From contig JANSXS010000014.1 in NCBI GenBank assembly GCA_024742835.1, forward strand, positions 1 to 64,000: a stretch of DNA of 64,000 nt, in the 5' to 3' direction. Made by a program: the position numbers and the translations under genes. The notes beneath the pieces were generated by a model. It was not told where the DNA came from, made no database searches, and was given only the letters and a program-made list of their open reading frames with translations. Position 1 is the stretch's first letter. Each line of letters begins with the position of its first letter. This stretch comes from Paracoccaceae bacterium. GTDB taxonomy: Bacteria > Pseudomonadota > Alphaproteobacteria > Rhodobacterales > Rhodobacteraceae. Of this stretch, positions 56,746 to 64,000 are shown in pieces.

Positions 56746-57687
56746 TCAGGATTTCGCGGCGATGGCATCGGCCACCGCGATGACATTGTCGGCCATGCGC
56801 TCGCTGGCCGCGTCGATCATCTTGCCGTCAAGGCTGGCCGCGCCCTTGCCCTGTGCTTCGGCTTTGCGCAGTTCCTCGATGATTCGACGGGCCTTGTTGA
56901 CCTCGTCCTCGGTCGGGGAAAAGACCTCGTTTGCCAGCTTGATCTGGCTGGGATGGATGGCCCATTTGCCCTCGATACCAAGGGCTGCCGCGCGCTTTGC
57001 GCTGGCGACGAACCCATCGGGATCGGAAAAATCGCCAAAGGGGCCGTCAATGGCGCGCAACCCGTAGGAGCGGCAGGCGACATTCATCCGGCTGAGCGCG
57101 AAATGCCACTGGTCGCCGGGGTAATCTGGGTTCAGCCCGCCGATAACCACGGTCCGCGCACGGGTATAGGCGGCGTAATCGGCGACGCCGAAATGCATCG
57201 CCTCAAGCCGTCCGGGGGTGGCCGCGATCGCTTCCACATTGGCCATGCCGAGCGCGGTTTCGATCAATGCCTCAAGGCCGATCTGGTGGGTGAAGCCTTG
57301 GGCAACCTCGATCTGGCTGAGCATCGTTTCGACACAGTAAAGATCCGCAGGCACGCCGACCTTGGGAACAAGGATGGTGTCGATATGCTGACCGGCCTGC
57401 TCCACAACCTCGACCACATCGCGATACATGTAGTGTGTATCCAGCCCGTTGATGCGGATCGACATGGTCTTGCCCTTGGCCTTCCAGTCGATATCGTTCA
57501 GCGCCTGAATGATGTTGGAGCGGGCCTTGATCTTGTCGGGCGGCGCGACCGCGTCTTCGAGATCGAGAAAGACGTAATCGACATCCGACTCGGCGGCTTT
57601 TTCGATCATCGACGGGTTCGAACCCGGAACGGCAAGTTCCGAGCGTTGCAGGCGCTGTTTTTTCAACGGGTATAAAGTGTAGCTCAT
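56746..57687 (-). CDS. mcl: L-malyl-CoA lyase
   Basis: A 313-residue CitE-like lyase that splits malyl-CoA into acetyl-CoA and glyoxylate, closing the serine cycle. Motifs are SELAVPGSNPSMIEKAA near 16-32, VFLDLEDAVAPPDK near 39-52 with the metal ligands, RINGLDTHYMYRDV near 78-91 and GKWAIHPSQI. The sequence is closer in type to Methylobacterium MclA than to the Rhodobacter Mcl1 of the ethylmalonyl-CoA pathway, from memory. An upstream 19-bp inverted repeat is shared with the sgaA promoter. Confidence 0.9.
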   Translation of the reverse strand: MSYTLYPLKKQRLQRSELAVPGSNPSMIEKAAESDVDYVFLDLEDAVAPPDKIKARSNIIQALNDIDWKAKGKTMSIRINGLDTHYMYRDVVEVVEQAGQHIDTILVPKVGVPADLYCVETMLSQIEVAQGFTHQIGLEALIETALGMANVEAIAATPGRLEAMHFGVADYAAYTRARTVVIGGLNPDYPGDQWHFALSRMNVACRSYGLRAIDGPFGDFSDPDGFVASAKRAAALGIEGKWAIHPSQIKLANEVFSPTEDEVNKARRIIEELRKAEAQGKGAASLDGKMIDAASERMADNVIAVADAIAAKS

Positions 57688-57819
57688 GTTGGTCTTTCCT
57701 CCCCAAGGCCGACCACGGCGGCGCGACCTTTCTTGTGGTCACAATGGGTCGGATCGACCGCGCAAGATACTTTCGCGCAGGTAGAAAAGCGTGCCCGAGG
57801 CGGGGTATCGAGGCGGAAA
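57688..57819. other. mcl leader/promoter region
   Basis: The 370 bases between mcl and hprA hold no gene. This part near mcl should contain its promoter; GCGC arms around an 11-base centre lie near 57755. A partly LacI-like TGTTAGCGCT is at 57840-57849, just upstream of the shared inverted repeat. Confidence 0.3.
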
Positions 57820-57838
57820 GGGTAGGGGCCTCCTACCC
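57820..57838. promoter_or_regulatory. serine-cycle operator candidate, mcl copy
   Basis: GGGTAGG-N5-CCTACCC is a perfect 19-bp inverted repeat centred about 140 bases before the mcl start. The sgaA promoter has GGGTGGG-N5-CCCACCC with the same arm and spacer lengths; the one arm position that differs changes on both sides. Probable binding site of a dimeric regulator of the cluster, perhaps the divergent LuxR protein. Confidence 0.6.
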
Positions 57839-57940
57839 GTGTTAGCGCTGCACGAATGCCGTGGGATGCAGTTGTCAAGATACGGTATTTCCTTGGAAAA
57901 ACATAAGTTTAAGATAGGAAATTTGTGATCGTATGTGTGC

Positions 57941-57984
57941 GGAAATTTGAAAAATTTCCAGGACGTTTTCTTTTCAAGAAAACG
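57941..57984 (+). repeat. dispersed double-hairpin repeat R2, copy 2
   Basis: GGAAATTT/AAATTTCC, a 4-base spacer, then a perfect 9-bp CGTTTTCTT/AAGAAAACG hairpin. It matches the layout at 6878-6919, with compensatory change in the first stem. It lies between the hprA terminator and the mcl promoter region. Confidence 0.6.
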
Positions 57985-57997
57985 CATCACCGGACGT

Positions 57998-58030
57998 AAA
58001 AACGGACCGTGATTTTCATCACGGCCCGTT
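57998..58030 (-). terminator. intrinsic terminator of hprA
   Basis: On the minus strand AACGGGCCGTGAT and ATCACGGTCCGTT form a 13-bp stem (one wobble) with a GAAA loop, followed by TTTTT. It separates sgaA-hprA from mcl-mtkA-mtkB, so they are two transcription units. Confidence 0.88.
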
Positions 58031-58057
58031 TTCAGGATCGCATAGTTGGGCCGGAGC

Positions 58058-59044
58058 CTATTTCGGCGTCACCAGATCACCGGGCGTGTCGCCCTTGAGA
58101 TACGCCTCAAGATTGTCAATGGCGCGATGCCCCATGGCGCAGCGTGTGCTGTCCGTGGCGCTGCCAAGATGCGGGGCAAGCACGATGTTTTCGTATTTCA
58201 GGAACCGGTCATCAAGCGCCGGCTCATTGTGATAAACATCCAGACCCGCCGCCGCGAGATGGCCCGAATCGAGCGCATCGAACAGGGCGTCCTCGTCCAC
58301 CACATCACCGCGCGCCGAGTTCACCAGGATCGAGCCGGGCTTCATCGCATCAAAGATGTCGGCGTTGATCATCTTGAACGTCTCCTTGCCACCGGGGCAA
58401 TGGAGCGACAGGAAATCCGCCTGCGCGGCCACATCCTTCATCGAGGCCAGCTGTTCGGCATTGCCATTGGCCGCCTTTATGTCATCTGGCACGTTCCACG
58501 CATCCTGGAACACCACGCGCATACCGAAGCCGCCATGCGCCTTGCGGGCCATGGCCTGGCCGATACGGCCAAAACCGATGATTCCGAGCGTCGCGCCGGT
58601 GACCTTTTTGCCGATCATGTGGGTGGGCCTCCAGCCCTCCCACTTGCCCGCGCGGGTTTCACGCTCGCCTTCGCCGATGCGGCGTGCGGCGCAGAACAAC
58701 AGGCCCATGGCCAAATCGGCGGTGCAGTCGGTCAGCACGTCGGGCGTGTTGGTGACCACAATGTCATTTGCCGCCGCCGCGTCGATGTCGATATGGTTGA
58801 AGCCCACGCCGTAATTGGCAAAGATCTTCACCTTGCCCTTGGCCGCCGGGTAGAACTCTGCCGGGATCTTGTCCGACACGGTCGGCATGATCACGTCATA
58901 GGTTTCCGCCGCCTTCATCCATTCGTCATGGCTCATGGCGCTGTCGGGGTGACGCAGGGTGACCTCACCGAGGCCCGCCTGTGTCAGGCGGTCCTCGGTT
59001 TCCTTGGGCCACGCACGGGTGACCAGTATTTTCAGATCAGCCAT
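58058..59044 (-). CDS. hprA: hydroxypyruvate/glyoxylate reductase
   Basis: A 328-residue D-2-hydroxyacid dehydrogenase that reduces hydroxypyruvate to glycerate in the serine cycle. The cofactor loop GFGRIG is at 157-162, and the catalytic Arg245, Glu274 and His292 are in NSARGDVV, NEPAL and PHLGSAT. It could also reduce glyoxylate. It lies seven bases after sgaA, with which it forms an operon closed by a strong terminator. The ATG is chosen over a longer form that would run back into sgaA. Confidence 0.9.
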   Translation of the reverse strand: MADLKILVTRAWPKETEDRLTQAGLGEVTLRHPDSAMSHDEWMKAAETYDVIMPTVSDKIPAEFYPAAKGKVKIFANYGVGFNHIDIDAAAANDIVVTNTPDVLTDCTADLAMGLLFCAARRIGEGERETRAGKWEGWRPTHMIGKKVTGATLGIIGFGRIGQAMARKAHGGFGMRVVFQDAWNVPDDIKAANGNAEQLASMKDVAAQADFLSLHCPGGKETFKMINADIFDAMKPGSILVNSARGDVVDEDALFDALDSGHLAAAGLDVYHNEPALDDRFLKYENIVLAPHLGSATDSTRCAMGHRAIDNLEAYLKGDTPGDLVTPK

Positions 59045-59051
59045 GATGCGC

Positions 59052-60263
59052 TTATGCCGCCTTGGATTGCGCGGCCTGACCATCGGGCGTGGTCGCACGG
59101 TAATGCGCCTGTGCCGCCGCGACACCCGAACCGGGCTCGATCTTGGCACCGGCATCGACCAGCGCCATTTCCGCCGCCGAGATCGCTCCCAGCAGCATGA
59201 CCGGGTTGAGCGAGCCAAGGTGGCCGATGCGGAACGCCTTGCCCGCCAGCTTGTTCAGGCCGGACCCCAGCGAAGTCTGGTACTTCCAGTAGGCGGTCGA
59301 GATCACGTCACGCGCGTCAACGCCTTCGGGCGCATAGATCGCCGAAACGGTGTCGGATTCCCATTCGGGGCCCATGGCAACCAGCTGGCAGCCATCCCAT
59401 GCCTCGATTGCGGCGCGCACGCCCTGCGCAAGGCGGGTGTGACGGGTCCAGATGCTTTCCATGCCAGCTTCGAGCATCATGTCGAGCGAGCAGCGCAGGC
59501 CATGCAGCAGTTGCGTGGCGGGCGTGTAAGGGAAATATCCGGTGTCGTTCAGCTTGATCATGTCCTCGAAGCTGAAATAGCAGCGCGCCATGCCCGCGTT
59601 ACCGATGGCCTTGTTGGCCTCCAGCGCCTTGTCGCTGACGCCCAGAAAGCCAAGGCCGCCGGGCAGCATGAAACCCTTCTGCGAACCGGCAACGGCGAGG
59701 TCGACGCCCCATTTTTCCATTTCGAACTCGATCGACGCGATGGAGCTGACACCATCGACAAACAGCAGCGCCGGGTGGCTGGCGGCATCGAGCACCTTGC
59801 GGACGCCTGCGATGTCAGAGGTCACGCCGGTCGCGGTTTCGTTCTGCGTGGCGAAGACGGCCTTGATCTCGTGGTTGATGTCGGCTTCGAGATGCTTGGC
59901 ATAGTCTTCGAGCGGCACGCCCTTGCCCCACTCAACGTCGCAAAGCTCGACCTTGAGGCCAAGACGCTCTGCCATGTCGACCCAGAGCAGCGAGAACTGG
60001 CCGAAACGCGACATCAGGACCTTGTCACCCGGGTTCAGCGTGTTCTGAATTGCCGATTCCCATGCGCCGGTGCCCGAGGACGGGAAGATGAATACGCGGC
60101 CGTTTTCGATCCGGAAGGCCTTTTTCATGTCGGTCAGAATGCCGGTCACGAAATCGCCAAAATCGGGGGCGCGCATGTCCTGCATGGGCACGTTCATCGC
60201 ACGACGGACTGGTTCCGGAACATTGGTGGGGCCGGGGATATAAAGGTGCTGGTAGCCGTTCAT
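59052..60263 (-). CDS. sgaA: serine-glyoxylate aminotransferase
   Basis: A 403-residue class V PLP aminotransferase that moves the amino group from serine to glyoxylate, giving hydroxypyruvate and glycine. The PLP lysine is Lys196 in AGSQKGFML. PGPTNVPEPVRRAM near 10-23 and SSGTGAWE near 62-69 match the SgaA/AGT group. It is the first gene of the sgaA-hprA operon and diverges from the LuxR regulator. Confidence 0.93.
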   Translation of the reverse strand: MNGYQHLYIPGPTNVPEPVRRAMNVPMQDMRAPDFGDFVTGILTDMKKAFRIENGRVFIFPSSGTGAWESAIQNTLNPGDKVLMSRFGQFSLLWVDMAERLGLKVELCDVEWGKGVPLEDYAKHLEADINHEIKAVFATQNETATGVTSDIAGVRKVLDAASHPALLFVDGVSSIASIEFEMEKWGVDLAVAGSQKGFMLPGGLGFLGVSDKALEANKAIGNAGMARCYFSFEDMIKLNDTGYFPYTPATQLLHGLRCSLDMMLEAGMESIWTRHTRLAQGVRAAIEAWDGCQLVAMGPEWESDTVSAIYAPEGVDARDVISTAYWKYQTSLGSGLNKLAGKAFRIGHLGSLNPVMLLGAISAAEMALVDAGAKIEPGSGVAAAQAHYRATTPDGQAAQSKAA

Positions 60264-60366
60264 CTTGGTCTCTCTCCCAAATACACAGTGTTGTCGTGGG
60301 GGTTAGCACGCGATGACGCGGCGTGAACAGCCCTGACATGCACCAAATACCGGGAATCTGCGCGAC

Positions 60367-60385
60367 GGGTGGGAAAATCCCACCC
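60367..60385. promoter_or_regulatory. serine-cycle operator candidate, sgaA copy
   Basis: GGGTGGG-AAAAT-CCCACCC, a perfect 19-bp inverted repeat, is centred 113 bases before the sgaA start in the 296-base divergent region. An extra half-site GGGTGAG is at 60390-60396. It has the same 7-5-7 form as the site before mcl at 57820-57838. Confidence 0.6.
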
Positions 60386-60418
60386 ACTCGGGTGAGAATT
60401 GGGGACTGAACCGTGACG

Positions 60419-60434
60419 GCATACGATGGTATGC
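60419..60434. promoter_or_regulatory. second inverted repeat in the sgaA/luxR promoter region
   Basis: GCATAC-GATG-GTATGC, with perfect 6-bp arms, lies between the 19-bp operator and the LuxR gene. It could be the site of a different regulator or an autoregulation site. Confidence 0.4.
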
Positions 60435-60461
60435 GAATTTTCCCTTTAAATTCATCGTCTT

Positions 60462-60522
60462 CGTGCCGTGTGTTGGGTCTTGATCCTTGCGCCAAAGGTA
60501 GATGTGGCGCCAACCCGGCACG
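60462..60522 (+). promoter_or_regulatory. possible structured leader of the LuxR gene
   Basis: CGTGCCG at 60462-60468 pairs with CGGCACG at 60516-60522, and GTTGG with CCAAC just inside. A further GCGC-type pairing lies near the loop. The hairpin ends about 18 bases before the ribosome site GGAGGAG, so it might influence translation. Whether it is transcribed is unknown. Confidence 0.3.
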
Positions 60523-60559
60523 TGGCGTACTGTCACCCGGAGGAGAAAGACCGCAAATC

Positions 60560-61216
60560 ATGAGAGCCGCCCCCGACATGAGCCAGCAGGCGCAAGACGA
60601 CGCATCAGAGGTGCCCGAAGTCATCGTGGCCGACCGCCAGTTGATCGTGTGCCAGGGCATCGGATCGCTCGTGTCGCAGCTTTCAGAGGTGCGTCTTGGG
60701 CAATATGCCACCGACAAGGCCTCGTTGAAAAAGCTGTTGTCGCAGGCGCGGGGCCGCACGATCCTGATCCTCGGGGTGCGGCTGGCCGATGGCGACCTGA
60801 GCCAGGTACTGGACCAGGTGCGCAAGGATTACCCCGAGGTGATGGTGGTGGTCGTGGCCGAGGACACCGAATTCGCCTTTATCCGAACGGCGATCAAGGC
60901 GGGCGCAAACTCGGTCTGCATGATGGGTCAGATTCTCACATCGCTCCCGCGCATCCTTGGCAAGCTGATCGAGGGGCATTCCATCGTGCCAACGGAAATC
61001 CTGCGCCGACTGACATCCGAGACGGCCGACAGCCTGTCACGCCGCGAGCACGAGATCCTGGCCTTGCTGGGCGACGGGCTGACGAATTTCCAGATTTCCG
61101 CGCGGCTGGGGCTAAGCGAGAACACGGTGAAATATTACCTCAAGGCGATTTATCAGAAGTTGGACGTGAACTCGCGCGGCGCGGCCATCGCCAAATACGT
61201 GGCCGGTCATTACTAA
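60560..61216 (+). CDS. LuxR/NarL-type regulator with degenerate receiver domain
   Basis: A 218-residue regulator. The C-terminal HTH (about 157-215, [27 protein letters not shown] split) is of the LuxR type. The N-terminal receiver-like domain (about 20-135) has lost key residues. Gly72 stands where the phosphorylated Asp should be (ILILGVRL), the acidic pair is DR, and the conserved Lys is gone. It should thus act without phosphorylation, perhaps sensing a metabolite. It is divergent from sgaA and is likely the serine-cycle regulator. The ribosome site GGAGGA is rather far (about 14 bases). Confidence 0.87.
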   Translation: MRAAPDMSQQAQDDASEVPEVIVADRQLIVCQGIGSLVSQLSEVRLGQYATDKASLKKLLSQARGRTILILGVRLADGDLSQVLDQVRKDYPEVMVVVVAEDTEFAFIRTAIKAGANSVCMMGQILTSLPRILGKLIEGHSIVPTEILRRLTSETADSLSRREHEILALLGDGLTNFQISARLGLSENTVKYYLKAIYQKLDVNSRGAAIAKYVAGHY

Positions 61217-61239
61217 GGTGTTCCGCGTGTTGGCGATAT

Positions 61240-61271
61240 CTGTGTTTCAGCCTTGCGCCAAAATGCTTTAG
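61240..61271 (+). repeat. dispersed repeat family R3, copy C
   Basis: TCTGTG, TTTCAG, TTGCGCCAAA and TGCTTTAG, aligned with 67-99 and 48866-48897. It ends 9 bases before the alaE start, in the place of a leader or promoter. Confidence 0.5.
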
Positions 61272-61280
61272 ACCAACGCC

Positions 61281-61754
61281 ATGCGCCTTGTTCTTGTCGA
61301 TACCCTTGCCACTGTGATCTTCTTTACGATCGTCGCGACCTTCAGCGAGCGTGTGCTGGCCGGCATGGAATGGCGGCAGGTTCTGGTGACGCGCGCGGTG
61401 ATGATCCCGGTCATGGTGTTGACGGCACGGCCCTATAGCGCATGGCGCGACATGCTTTTCGCGCGGCTGCGGCCAATCCGGCGCATGGGCCGGATCCTGC
61501 TGGATGTGGCGGCGTTCCTGTCCTTTCAGGTGCCGGTCTATGTGGCAACGCTGGTTGTTGCCGGGGCGGATCGCGCCGAAATCCTGACATCGGTGGGGTC
61601 CGCGATCGTGTTCATGATCGCGCTCAGCCGTCCGTTCGGGCTTTTTCTTGACGTGGTGCGCAAGATGTCCGGCGTTCATCCGCGCGTGCGTGCGGCAAAG
61701 GGCAATGTCGCGGTGGAGCCGGTCGCTAAGCCCCGCGATCCTTTTCATCTATAG
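61281..61754 (+). CDS. alaE: L-alanine exporter AlaE family protein
   Basis: A 157-residue inner-membrane protein of the AlaE family, which exports L-alanine in E. coli. Helices lie near 5-25, 35-52, 72-97 and 105-125. The stretches VDTLATVIFFTIVATFSE, RPYSAWRD and FQVPVYVATLVVAGAD fit the family. No strong ribosome site is seen. Its last 29 bases overlap the end of the convergent DUF983 gene. Confidence 0.85.
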   Translation: MRLVLVDTLATVIFFTIVATFSERVLAGMEWRQVLVTRAVMIPVMVLTARPYSAWRDMLFARLRPIRRMGRILLDVAAFLSFQVPVYVATLVVAGADRAEILTSVGSAIVFMIALSRPFGLFLDVVRKMSGVHPRVRAAKGNVAVEPVAKPRDPFHL

Positions 61755-62100
61755 CCCAGAAATAGCCAACATTCGCCCCTTTCACCAAGCGCAGCATCAC
61801 CAGTGTCAAAGTGACCATGAAAACGCCGATATAGCCGAAAAGCACCAGCGGATCCGGCCGAAACACGGCAAAGCCGACCCAAAGAACTGGCACCAGAAGT
61901 ATTCCTACCACCAGGATTGTGAACAGGGCGGGCAGGTCCGCCGTCTTGTAGTCGCTCAGCGGCTCCTGGCAGATTGCGCAGCGGTGACTGACCGCAAGGT
62001 AGCCGGTGAACATCTTGCCGGTCCCGCAACTTGGGCATCGGCCAAATGCACCGCGCCTCATGGCTATTTTAACGTCCCTGGTTGGCTGATCATTCTCCAT
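61726..62100 (-). CDS. DUF983 family zinc-ribbon membrane protein
   Basis: A 124-residue protein with an N-terminal zinc ribbon (CPSCG near 22-26 and CAICQ near 41-45) and two membrane helices (about 57-78 and 85-107). Function is unknown. It may start at the ATG used here or at MRRGAF 13 codons later; neither has a good ribosome site. It overlaps the 3' end of alaE tail-to-tail, so transcripts would be complementary there. The 191 bases upstream hold a bulged hairpin (62228-62261) and no gene. Confidence 0.82.
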   Translation of the reverse strand: MENDQPTRDVKIAMRRGAFGRCPSCGTGKMFTGYLAVSHRCAICQEPLSDYKTADLPALFTILVVGILLVPVLWVGFAVFRPDPLVLFGYIGVFMVTLTLVMLRLVKGANVGYFWAIDEKDRGA

Positions 62101-62291
62101 GTTTGCGCGTGTAAGCGTCGAACGGATGTTGTGCAAGAGAGCGCCGCACCGCGTGAGGCGATAACCAAATTTTGCAGAACGCTTGCAAAAATACATGCCT
62201 CCGAGAGGTGCGGAAAGCGTTTGCCAAAGCGGTCCGTCTTCATCTCAGGCCACCAGAGATGGACGGATGATTGAATTCACGGTGGCGTGCG

Positions 62292-62525
62292 TCATTGGTC
62301 AGCCAGTTCAATGATGTCGTAAGTCGGAATTTCCTCATCAGCACCGCCTGGCGGCTTTTTTTCGCTGCGTGGAACGGTGTCGACGAAATAGGCGGCAGAC
62401 ACCACGCTCTGAGACGCCAAGTTCTTACCGCATAAGTTCAATACAATGTCGGCGGCGCGAAGCGCTCGGAGCTTTGCCCGTGCCGCCCCGCTCAGGATCA
62501 GCTTATCCAGCGTCAGATCAGACAC
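62292..62525 (-). CDS. small hypothetical protein
   Basis: A possible 77-residue protein starting at GTG: MSDLTLDKLILSGAARAKL, later two Cys/Ala-rich helices and an acidic end. No domain is recognised and there is no clear ribosome site. It lies alone in a gene-poor, somewhat lower-GC stretch between the DUF983 gene and the helicase. It may be a real small gene or chance. Confidence 0.35.
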   Translation of the reverse strand: MSDLTLDKLILSGAARAKLRALRAADIVLNLCGKNLASQSVVSAAYFVDTVPRSEKKPPGGADEEIPTYDIIELADQ

Positions 62526-62748
62526 CGCGCGCTGCTACTGAAGCAGGCAGGACCAACGCGAAGCGATATTCAGGTTTATACCATATGCCGAACAGGGGTG
62601 GTTTATTGCGTGGCCCGGACAGTCACGCCGTTTTGATTGTCAGCCGCAAGCAAAGTGTGGAATTTCAATTTTTTATCGCATTGGCAGATATTTAGATTGG
62701 GGTCGTCGGCTGATTTCAGAGTGGGAGATGCAACCCACGCGACAGGCG

Positions 62749-62778
62749 GCAGCGTGCGCACCGCGCGTGGCACGCTGC
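62749..62778 (-). terminator. hairpin downstream of the helicase gene
   Basis: GCAGCGTGC pairs with GCACGCTGC around a GC-rich 12-base loop, about 40 bases after the helicase stop. There is no T-run, so it may be a stabiliser rather than a terminator. The rest of 62526-62814 shows no gene. Confidence 0.4.
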
Positions 62779-62814
62779 GCTTCAGAAACGCCCGCAGGTA
62801 GGCCCGGCCTGTCC

Positions 62815-64000
62815 TCAGCGCCGCTTTGGCGCTGAATTCCCGCTATTCGCAGTCTTGTTGACGGCGGCGCGGGCACGGTTTTTCTTGCTGCCGGGCTTGC
62901 TTTTTGGGGGTGGCGGGCCTTTCCGAGAGCCGCCTGGCGCTTTGTCGGTATCGGCCTTGGCGGCCGGACTTGCCGACAGCGTCTTGCGGCGCGCTTTGGG
63001 GGTATCCCGCGACGTGCCCTCGCGGCTGGGGGGCGCGGCTTTTTTGTGGGCCGGGGCACCCTGCGCCGCAGCGTCTGCTCTGGGCTTGCGCGGCTTTGCG
63101 TCCTTGCGGTCACCGGGTTTTGGCTTGCGGCGGCGGGGTTCGGCTTCGTCGTTCCACTCAATGGGCGCTGCGTCCGCCTTGCCGCGACCTGAACCTGTCT
63201 TGGCCGTGTGCCGGGACGGGGCGTGTTTGAACGCCGGCAGGTCTGGTGCCTTGTCGAGACGCGCGAGCTGTTTTTTACCTTCGATGGTCATGTTCGGGCC
63301 GATCGCAGCCAGAAACGCCGGGACACTGCTTTCGCGGATTTCGATATAGGACAGGTCATCGGCAATGCGGATCGCTCCGACATCATCCTTGGTCAGATCG
63401 CCCGCCTTGCAGATCATCGGCAGCAAGTGACGCGGGGACGCGGCCTGATTGCGGCCTTCCGACAGGGAAAACCACACGCTGGGGCCAAAGGCAGCGCGCG
63501 GTTTGGCTGTCTCTGACGTGACCGGGCTGAGATCCTCGGGCGCGGTGTGGCGCGTCTTGTACTGGCGCAGATACGCGGCGGCGATTTGTTCCGGTGTGAA
63601 TTTTTCGACCAGTTGATCGACCGATGCGCGCTCTCCTTCCGTGATCCCGGCCTGCCAATCATCGGCGGCCAGCATCCGGGCCTGATCGCGTTCGTCCACA
63701 TCAGCGGCCGACGGGGCCGCGCCCCAATCCGCCGTGAGCTTGGCGAATTTCAGGATGCGTTCCGCCTTCTTGCGGGCCGAGGGCACCACGACCAGGGCGC
63801 TGACACCCTTGCGGCCTGCGCGCCCCGTCCGGCCCGACCGGTGCAACAGGGTTTCATGGCTGCCCGGCAATTCGGCGTGAACCACCAGATCCAGCTTGGG
63901 CAGGTCGATACCGCGCGCGGCGACATCCGTTGCCACACAGACCCGCGCGCGCCCGTCGCGCATGGCCTGCAAGGCGTTGGACCGCTCGCTTTGGGTGAGT
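62815..64000 (-). CDS. DEAD-box RNA helicase, C-terminal part (cut by window edge)
   Basis: About 395 residues of a DbpA-like DEAD-box helicase; the N-terminal ATP domain lies beyond the right edge. Helicase motif V (VATDVAARGIDLP) and motif VI (HRSGRTGRAG) are present. A DbpA-type RNA-binding fold (about residues 200-260 of the visible part, VGAIRIADDLSYIEI) follows, and a long Lys/Arg/Pro/Ala-rich disordered tail ends it. It probably acts in ribosome assembly or cold response. The frame is open to base 64000. Confidence 0.88.
   Translation of the reverse strand, partial: LTQSERSNALQAMRDGRARVCVATDVAARGIDLPKLDLVVHAELPGSHETLLHRSGRTGRAGRKGVSALVVVPSARKKAERILKFAKLTADWGAAPSAADVDERDQARMLAADDWQAGITEGERASVDQLVEKFTPEQIAAAYLRQYKTRHTAPEDLSPVTSETAKPRAAFGPSVWFSLSEGRNQAASPRHLLPMICKAGDLTKDDVGAIRIADDLSYIEIRESSVPAFLAAIGPNMTIEGKKQLARLDKAPDLPAFKHAPSRHTAKTGSGRGKADAAPIEWNDEAEPRRRKPKPGDRKDAKPRKPRADAAAQGAPAHKKAAPPSREGTSRDTPKARRKTLSASPAAKADTDKAPGGSRKGPPPPKSKPGSKKNRARAAVNKTANSGNSAPKRR

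Noticed and set aside
55582..57675. A 697-codon open frame on the plus strand, opposite mtkA and mcl
   Set aside because: It is the antisense shadow of two clear genes in GC-rich DNA; its translation has no domain, and similar long shadows occur opposite lpdA, pepA, uvrA and the amidase.
57840..57853. TGTTAGCGCTGCAC resembling a LacI operator upstream of mcl
   Set aside because: Only the left half and centre fit; the right arm lacks symmetry, so it was left as a remark.
1..64000. CRISPR arrays, tRNA, rRNA, transposase or integrase genes, prophage
   Set aside because: Looked for repeat-spacer periodicity, T-arm motifs and typical mobile-gene products; none was found. A tRNA scan would be needed to be certain about tRNA.

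Overview
The window is high-GC chromosomal DNA from an alphaproteobacterium, most likely a Rhodobacteraceae member of the marine Roseobacter type. The evidence is the lptF-lptG-lptD-surA-pdxA-rsmA operon, the DUF4167 protein, a split N-methylglutamate synthase plus GmaS set, a serine-cycle cluster, and an alphaproteobacterial SOS box (GTTC-N7-GTTC) in front of uvrA. No rRNA, tRNA, CRISPR array, transposase or integrase was found. Most of the window is ordinary core genome with tightly packed, often 4-bp-overlapping genes.

Layout. Positions 1-6.9 kb: amidase, DUF2189 membrane protein, mazG, DUF1499 protein, prfA-prmC, DUF4167 protein. 6.9-14.5 kb: the minus-strand LPS-transport and maturation operon. 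14.6-20.4 kb: pepA-holC, an aspartic protease, MarC, an ABC-F ATPase and ndk. 20.6-25.7 kb: methylamine module, made of an XRE-cupin regulator, mgsABC and gmaS. 25.7-27.3 kb: a small accessory patch with one lower-GC orphan gene, decayed sequence and a candidate structured RNA. 27.3-30.7 kb: bactofilin-M23 peptidase and DUF455-Bcp. 30.8-37.5 kb: a large AsmA/DUF3971 protein, queA, an MFS transporter and DUF924. 37.6-42.1 kb: a stand-alone lpdA and uvrA. 42.1-47.7 kb: 3-hydroxyisobutyryl-CoA hydrolase, L,D-transpeptidase, a YbdK-type ligase, mmsA and its divergent LysR. 47.8-54.5 kb: CBS protein, coaD, gap, DUF808, tkt, a coiled-coil protein and zapA. 54.6-61.2 kb: serine cycle (sgaA, hprA, mcl, mtkA, mtkB) with a divergent LuxR-type regulator. 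61.3-64 kb: alaE, DUF983, and a DEAD-box helicase cut by the right edge.

How they work together. GmaS and MgsABC turn methylamine into gamma-glutamylmethylamide and then N-methylglutamate. The dehydrogenase that would release the C1 unit (mgdABCD) is not in the window. About 30 kb away, SgaA, HprA, MtkAB and malyl-CoA lyase form most of the specific part of the serine cycle, so the genome probably carries C1 or methylated-amine metabolism. HIBCH and MmsA are consecutive functions of valine catabolism, although they are separate units here.

The least expected signals are non-coding. A shared 19-bp inverted repeat (7-5-7 architecture) lies upstream of both sgaA and mcl. Three families of dispersed intergenic repeats occur, two of which show compensatory base changes in their stems. 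Tandem LacI-like palindromes lie upstream of gap. A candidate RNA of about 170 nt lies downstream of bactofilin.
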